Part shown: positions 15,501 to 17,014 of the stretch, piece by piece
Layout: each line of letters opens with the position of its first letter
Position numbering within the stretch: position 1 is the first letter of the stretch
Assembly (NCBI GenBank): GCA_039649115.1
Contig: JBBWZQ010000232.1
Span: forward strand, 1 to 17,014
Length of the DNA stretch: 17,014 nucleotides
Direction: 5' to 3'
Source of the DNA: DATEJJ01 sp039649115
GTDB taxonomy: Bacteria > Actinomycetota > Actinomycetes > Mycobacteriales > Micromonosporaceae
The notes under the pieces: generated by a model
Database searches by the model: none
Seen by the model: the letters and a program-made list of their open reading frames with translations, nothing else
Told to the model about the DNA's origin: nothing
Program-made: the position numbers and the translations under genes

Positions 15501-16089
15501 TAGAGCCCGACGTGTACTGCAGGAGGACAAGGTCGTCGAGACCGACGAGGTCGGCCGTGGTGTCGGAGCCGACCGAGCCGGCCGTGGTGATGGTCGCGGT
15601 GGTGCCACCCACGTCGGCAGTCCCGGCGTCCGCGGCCACCAAGATGGGTGCGTCCGTGGCGGAGCCGGCGGGGCCAGGCGCGGCCGGCCCGACACACGCC
15701 GCTACGGCCGGCAGGTCGCGCTCAAGTGTGAGGATGAGTGCCGCGCCGCAGTCGCGTACGACGGAGGCCGTGCGGCGGCCGGCGAACGTGGAGCTGTCCG
15801 GCACCGGTGTCGGCACCGCCACCATTCCCGCCATCAGGCAGCCGACGTAGGCCTCAACGAACCACGGCCCTGTGGGCAGGGCCAGCACGACCCGCGAGCC
15901 CGGCGACAGCCGGTCCCGCAGCCACCGCGACCGCGCACCGGCCCGCCGGCCAAGCTCGCCGTAGGTCATGATCTCGTCGGCATCCCCGGACGGATCCTGA
16001 ACGAAGATCACCGCTGGCCGTTCTGGGTGCTCCGCGACATGCCGACCGAGTATCTCGCCGATGGTGCCGCGGGGAAGTACTGGAGTCAT
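12514..16089 (-). CDS. Fatty acyl-AMP ligase fused to an ACAD domain
   Basis: A 1191-residue fusion and first gene of the operon. Residues 1-about 590 form a fatty acyl-AMP ligase (FAAL): YTSGSTGDPKG (192-202), GWIPLHHDMGLI (231-242), NGSEPIHAPTMTAF and PGYGMAEAT (343-351), WLRTGDLG, VTGRRREMMIVHGRNLYPQD (465-484) and TTSGKIERTAMR with Lys565. FAALs adenylate fatty acids and load an ACP. After a Gly/Pro/Ala linker (about 600-620), residues about 635-1000 are an ACAD domain with WALSEPAHGAD, YRLHGRKWLINN and RDHRVVAIFDGSTVVN, in which Asp978 occupies the catalytic Glu position. Residues 1000-1191 match the extension of the following ACAD-like protein. ATG 16089 is chosen because the FAAL fold starts there; the extended frame encodes unrelated Arg/His-rich residues. 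Activation and dehydrogenation of the same acyl chain is inferred. Confidence 0.92.
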   Translation of the reverse strand: MTPVLPRGTIGEILGRHVAEHPERPAVIFVQDPSGDADEIMTYGELGRRAGARSRWLRDRLSPGSRVVLALPTGPWFVEAYVGCLMAGMVAVPTPVPDSSTFAGRRTASVVRDCGAALILTLERDLPAVAACVGPAAPGPAGSATDAPILVAADAGTADVGGTTATITTAGSVGSDTTADLVGLDDLVLLQYTSGSTGDPKGVMVGHANLLANVAACARRLEASESTRFGGWIPLHHDMGLIVVLTTPLLLGGSCVLMRATAFLRRPVDWLRLIDRYDVAVSAAPNFAFDLCRRMVTDEQLAGVDLARWQVVVNGSEPIHAPTMTAFIERFAAAGFRAETMSPGYGMAEATVYITIKERARRPLVRRIDAARADAGEIVPGVGREIVSCGAPDAFDVCIVDPGTRAVLAENTVGEVWLRGPSIARGYWGRPEATAETFNAETADGDAGWLRTGDLGALVAGEVYVTGRRREMMIVHGRNLYPQDLEQEARAAHPALTGHFGAAFGVAAPDERVVIVQEIGPRVDPDELPRIVWAIARQVSRSFAIGAGNVLLVRRGGVRRTTSGKIERTAMRRLFLAGELHPVHAIVEPAVARLMQVRASAARDAPGGGPGHAPPRGAVDEFEAALETIAGLSPARCAELDRSEEFPAAICAELDLLGLSGYYVPAEHGGRLASYPEALRLWRAVARRDVTVAVAHVKTFLGAVCVWLAGDEAQARDLANRIMGGARVSWALSEPAHGADLLAGDVVAVREGDGYRLHGRKWLINNATLGSHLCVLARTDTRPGPRSFSLFLVDKDELAAAGYHLAPKVRTLGVRGADISGITFHGAGVRRSALVGVPGSGLETVLCGLQLTRILCTALSLGAGEHAVRVATRFAVERIIQERPLIDRPNVRAILARCGAALLAVEAVATVAARAIHSLTGELSVLSSVVKALAPTLVDRAIGELGELLGSRSFLDHQYADGAFQKLARDHRVVAIFDGSTVVNRHALINQFPRLVRGYREGVCDDEGLAEAVTMSTGQRPFDPAGLRPATSIGCSIIQGLPSVLERVVSAVRQGHAPAELADATRALCEVTASVHARMATTRPARHPGAAAFDLAAEYELCVAAAACLHLWAANASPRMEDELWTGALWPRIVLRELLACLGHRDVVATDIDAALTDRFVGWLVGAVSADTVSLFAGSNRPGSTTEGQVR

Positions 16090-16301
16090 CGCCTCGTGTC
16101 CCTCAGGCTCCGAGTCGCGGCCGGCTCGTATCCGGAGTACCGGACGTTGCGGCGTCGTCCGGTGGCGATGGACATGGCGACCCTCATCCGCGCCACTGCG
16201 GTGTCCACCATGCTGCCCTCCGTCCGCCGAGGCGACCTGCACATCTGGCGTACCGAGACGGTGCCAGTCGCGGACCGGCGAGGCGGACAATCCTGGTCGC
16301 G

Positions 16302-16331
16302 GTTGGACACCGTTGGACACCGCTGGGCGCG
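16302..16331. repeat. 10-base direct repeats upstream of the regulator
   Basis: Two perfect copies of gttggacacc (16302-16311 and 16312-16321) followed by a degenerate third (gctgggcgcg). They lie about 27-56 bases upstream of the putative -10 box of the regulator. Head-to-tail repeats with a one-turn period suit a protein binding one face of the DNA, but whether this is an operator is inference. Confidence 0.7.
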
Positions 16332-16357
16332 ACCGACAGTGACCTTGGGCTTGCGCC

Positions 16358-16363
16358 TAGACT
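16358..16363 (+). promoter_or_regulatory. Putative -10 box of the regulator gene
   Basis: TAGACT matches the actinomycete -10 pattern TAgacT. A start site about seven bases further on would leave only about nine bases before GTG 16379, so the message would be nearly leaderless, consistent with the absence of a ribosome site. The -35 region (around 16335-16340, gacagt) is poor. Confidence 0.4.
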
Positions 16364-16378
16364 GGTGCATCGACGTAC

Positions 16379-17014
16379 GTGCGGGGTCGCTGCAACCCCG
16401 CGTCAGCACCGGCCGTGCCGTACTTCGTCGGCCGCGTCGCACAGCTCGCCGTGCTGGACGCGCTGGTCGAACGGTCGGTCCGGCCTGGCGGCACGGTCGT
16501 GATCTCCGCGATCGGCGGCACCGCCGGGATCGGCAAAACGACGCTGGCGGTGCATTGGGCGCACCGGGTCGCCGACCGGTTCGGCGACGGGCAGCTGTAC
16601 GTGAACATGCGTGGCTTCGATTCGACGGACTCCCCGATGACGGCGGCGGAGGCGGTGCGAGCGTTCCTGGACGCACTCGGGGTACCGGCGGAGCGGATCC
16701 CGGCCGCGCTGGACGCACAGGTGGGCCTGTACCGCAGTCTCATGGCCGACCGGCGGGTACTCGTACTACTCGACAACGCGCGCGAGGGCGACCAGGTTCG
16801 CCCGCTGTTACCTGGCTCGGCGGGCTGCTTGGTGCTCGTCACCAGCCGCAACCGGCTGGGCTCCCTCGTCGCGGTCGAGGGCGCCGAGCCGCTGACGCTG
16901 GACCTGCTCAGCACGGCCGAGGCGCGGCAATTGCTGGCCCGCCGGCTCGGCGACGGCCGGCTCGCGACCGATCCGCCAGCGGTGAGCGAGATCATCGCCG
17001 GGTGCGCGCGGCTA
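16379..17014 (+). CDS. AfsR-like NB-ARC ATPase regulator, 5' part
   Basis: The first 212 codons of a gene continuing past the right edge. VPYFVGRVAQLAVLDALV is followed by an NB-ARC domain: Walker A in AIGGTAGIGKTTLAVHWAHR (about 45-64), QLYVNMRGFD, Walker B RRVLVLLDNARE, and LVTSRNRLGSL. This is the standard sequence of actinomycete AfsR/SARP-type regulators and of NB-ARC-TPR proteins. The usual upstream DNA-binding and BTAD domains are absent: a stop codon in frame at 16358-16360 limits the N-terminus. It is therefore either an NB-ARC protein without a SARP head or has a C-terminal effector beyond the window. No Shine-Dalgarno is visible; GTG 16379 or GTG 16415 could be the start. Leu144 is a TTA codon (16808-16810). 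Divergent placement suggests control of the operon. Confidence 0.8.
   Translation, partial: MRGRCNPASAPAVPYFVGRVAQLAVLDALVERSVRPGGTVVISAIGGTAGIGKTTLAVHWAHRVADRFGDGQLYVNMRGFDSTDSPMTAAEAVRAFLDALGVPAERIPAALDAQVGLYRSLMADRRVLVLLDNAREGDQVRPLLPGSAGCLVLVTSRNRLGSLVAVEGAEPLTLDLLSTAEARQLLARRLGDGRLATDPPAVSEIIAGCARL

Larger units (their letters stand above)
16090..16378. other. Divergent intergenic region between the operon and the regulator
   Basis: This 289-base stretch contains no convincing gene; frames crossing it encode low-complexity Arg/Pro/His-rich shadows. It should hold the promoter of the twelve-gene operon (minus) and that of the regulator (plus). On the plus strand I see a TAGACT box and 10-base direct repeats, listed separately. 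I could not find a convincing -35/-10 pair on the minus strand. Confidence 0.7.

Noticed and set aside
16290..16295. Possible minus-strand -10 box (CAGGAT) for the operon
   Set aside because: No matching -35 at 16-18 bases; not convincing.
16090..16320. N-terminal extension of the ligase-ACAD fusion to 16320
   Set aside because: The additional 77 residues are Arg/His/Gly-rich and unlike any FAAL N-terminus; MTPVLPRGTIGEIL is a normal beginning.

Overview
The window is very GC-rich and reads as an actinomycete chromosome (Streptomyces or a relative such as Micromonospora). The signs are strong GC bias at third codon positions, GTG starts, rare TTA leucine codons confined to a few genes, and an AfsR-type NB-ARC regulator. 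It holds most of a compact biosynthetic operon of twelve genes on the minus strand, read from 16089 down to 320. Most neighbours overlap by 4-14 bases or are a few bases apart. Only two gaps exceed 20 bases (38 and 56). The operon is flanked by a divergent plus-strand regulator that runs off the right edge and, on the left, by the first 32 codons of a small monooxygenase-like gene that runs off the left edge.

Layout in order of transcription. (1) Acyl entry and dehydrogenation: a fusion of a fatty acyl-AMP ligase with an acyl-CoA-dehydrogenase (ACAD) domain, a second long ACAD-like flavoprotein, an acyl carrier protein (ACP), and a KAS III-fold enzyme. (2) Amino acid entry: an ATP-grasp ligase and a LysA/BtrK-like PLP decarboxylase followed by a second ACP with a repetitive Pro/Ala N-terminus. 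This set resembles the butirosin BtrJ/BtrK/BtrI logic, in which an amino acid is ligated to an ACP and decarboxylated while tethered. (3) Tailoring and assembly: a KAS III-like protein that has lost its catalytic Cys, an ACAD C-terminal-domain-like protein, a canonical ACAD, a MATE exporter and a stand-alone NRPS condensation protein.

Inferred joint function: a fatty acid is activated, loaded on an ACP and desaturated; an amino acid is separately loaded on the other ACP and decarboxylated to an omega-amino acyl thioester (for example GABA or beta-alanine). The condensation protein and/or the KAS III-like enzymes then join the two, and the MATE protein exports the product. The window has no modular PKS or NRPS, no thioesterase, no ketoreductase and no phosphopantetheinyl transferase. 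The product would thus be a small unsaturated lipid amide or a building block passed to genes outside the window. This is inference; I do not recognise the cluster as a named one.

The most unusual points are the ligase-ACAD fusion and its tandem paralogue, the different residues (Glu, His, Asp) at the catalytic-base position of the three full ACAD domains, the two atypical KAS III-like proteins, two codon-aligned tandem repeats inside coding sequence, and in-frame TTA codons in the amino-acid genes, one ACP and the regulator.
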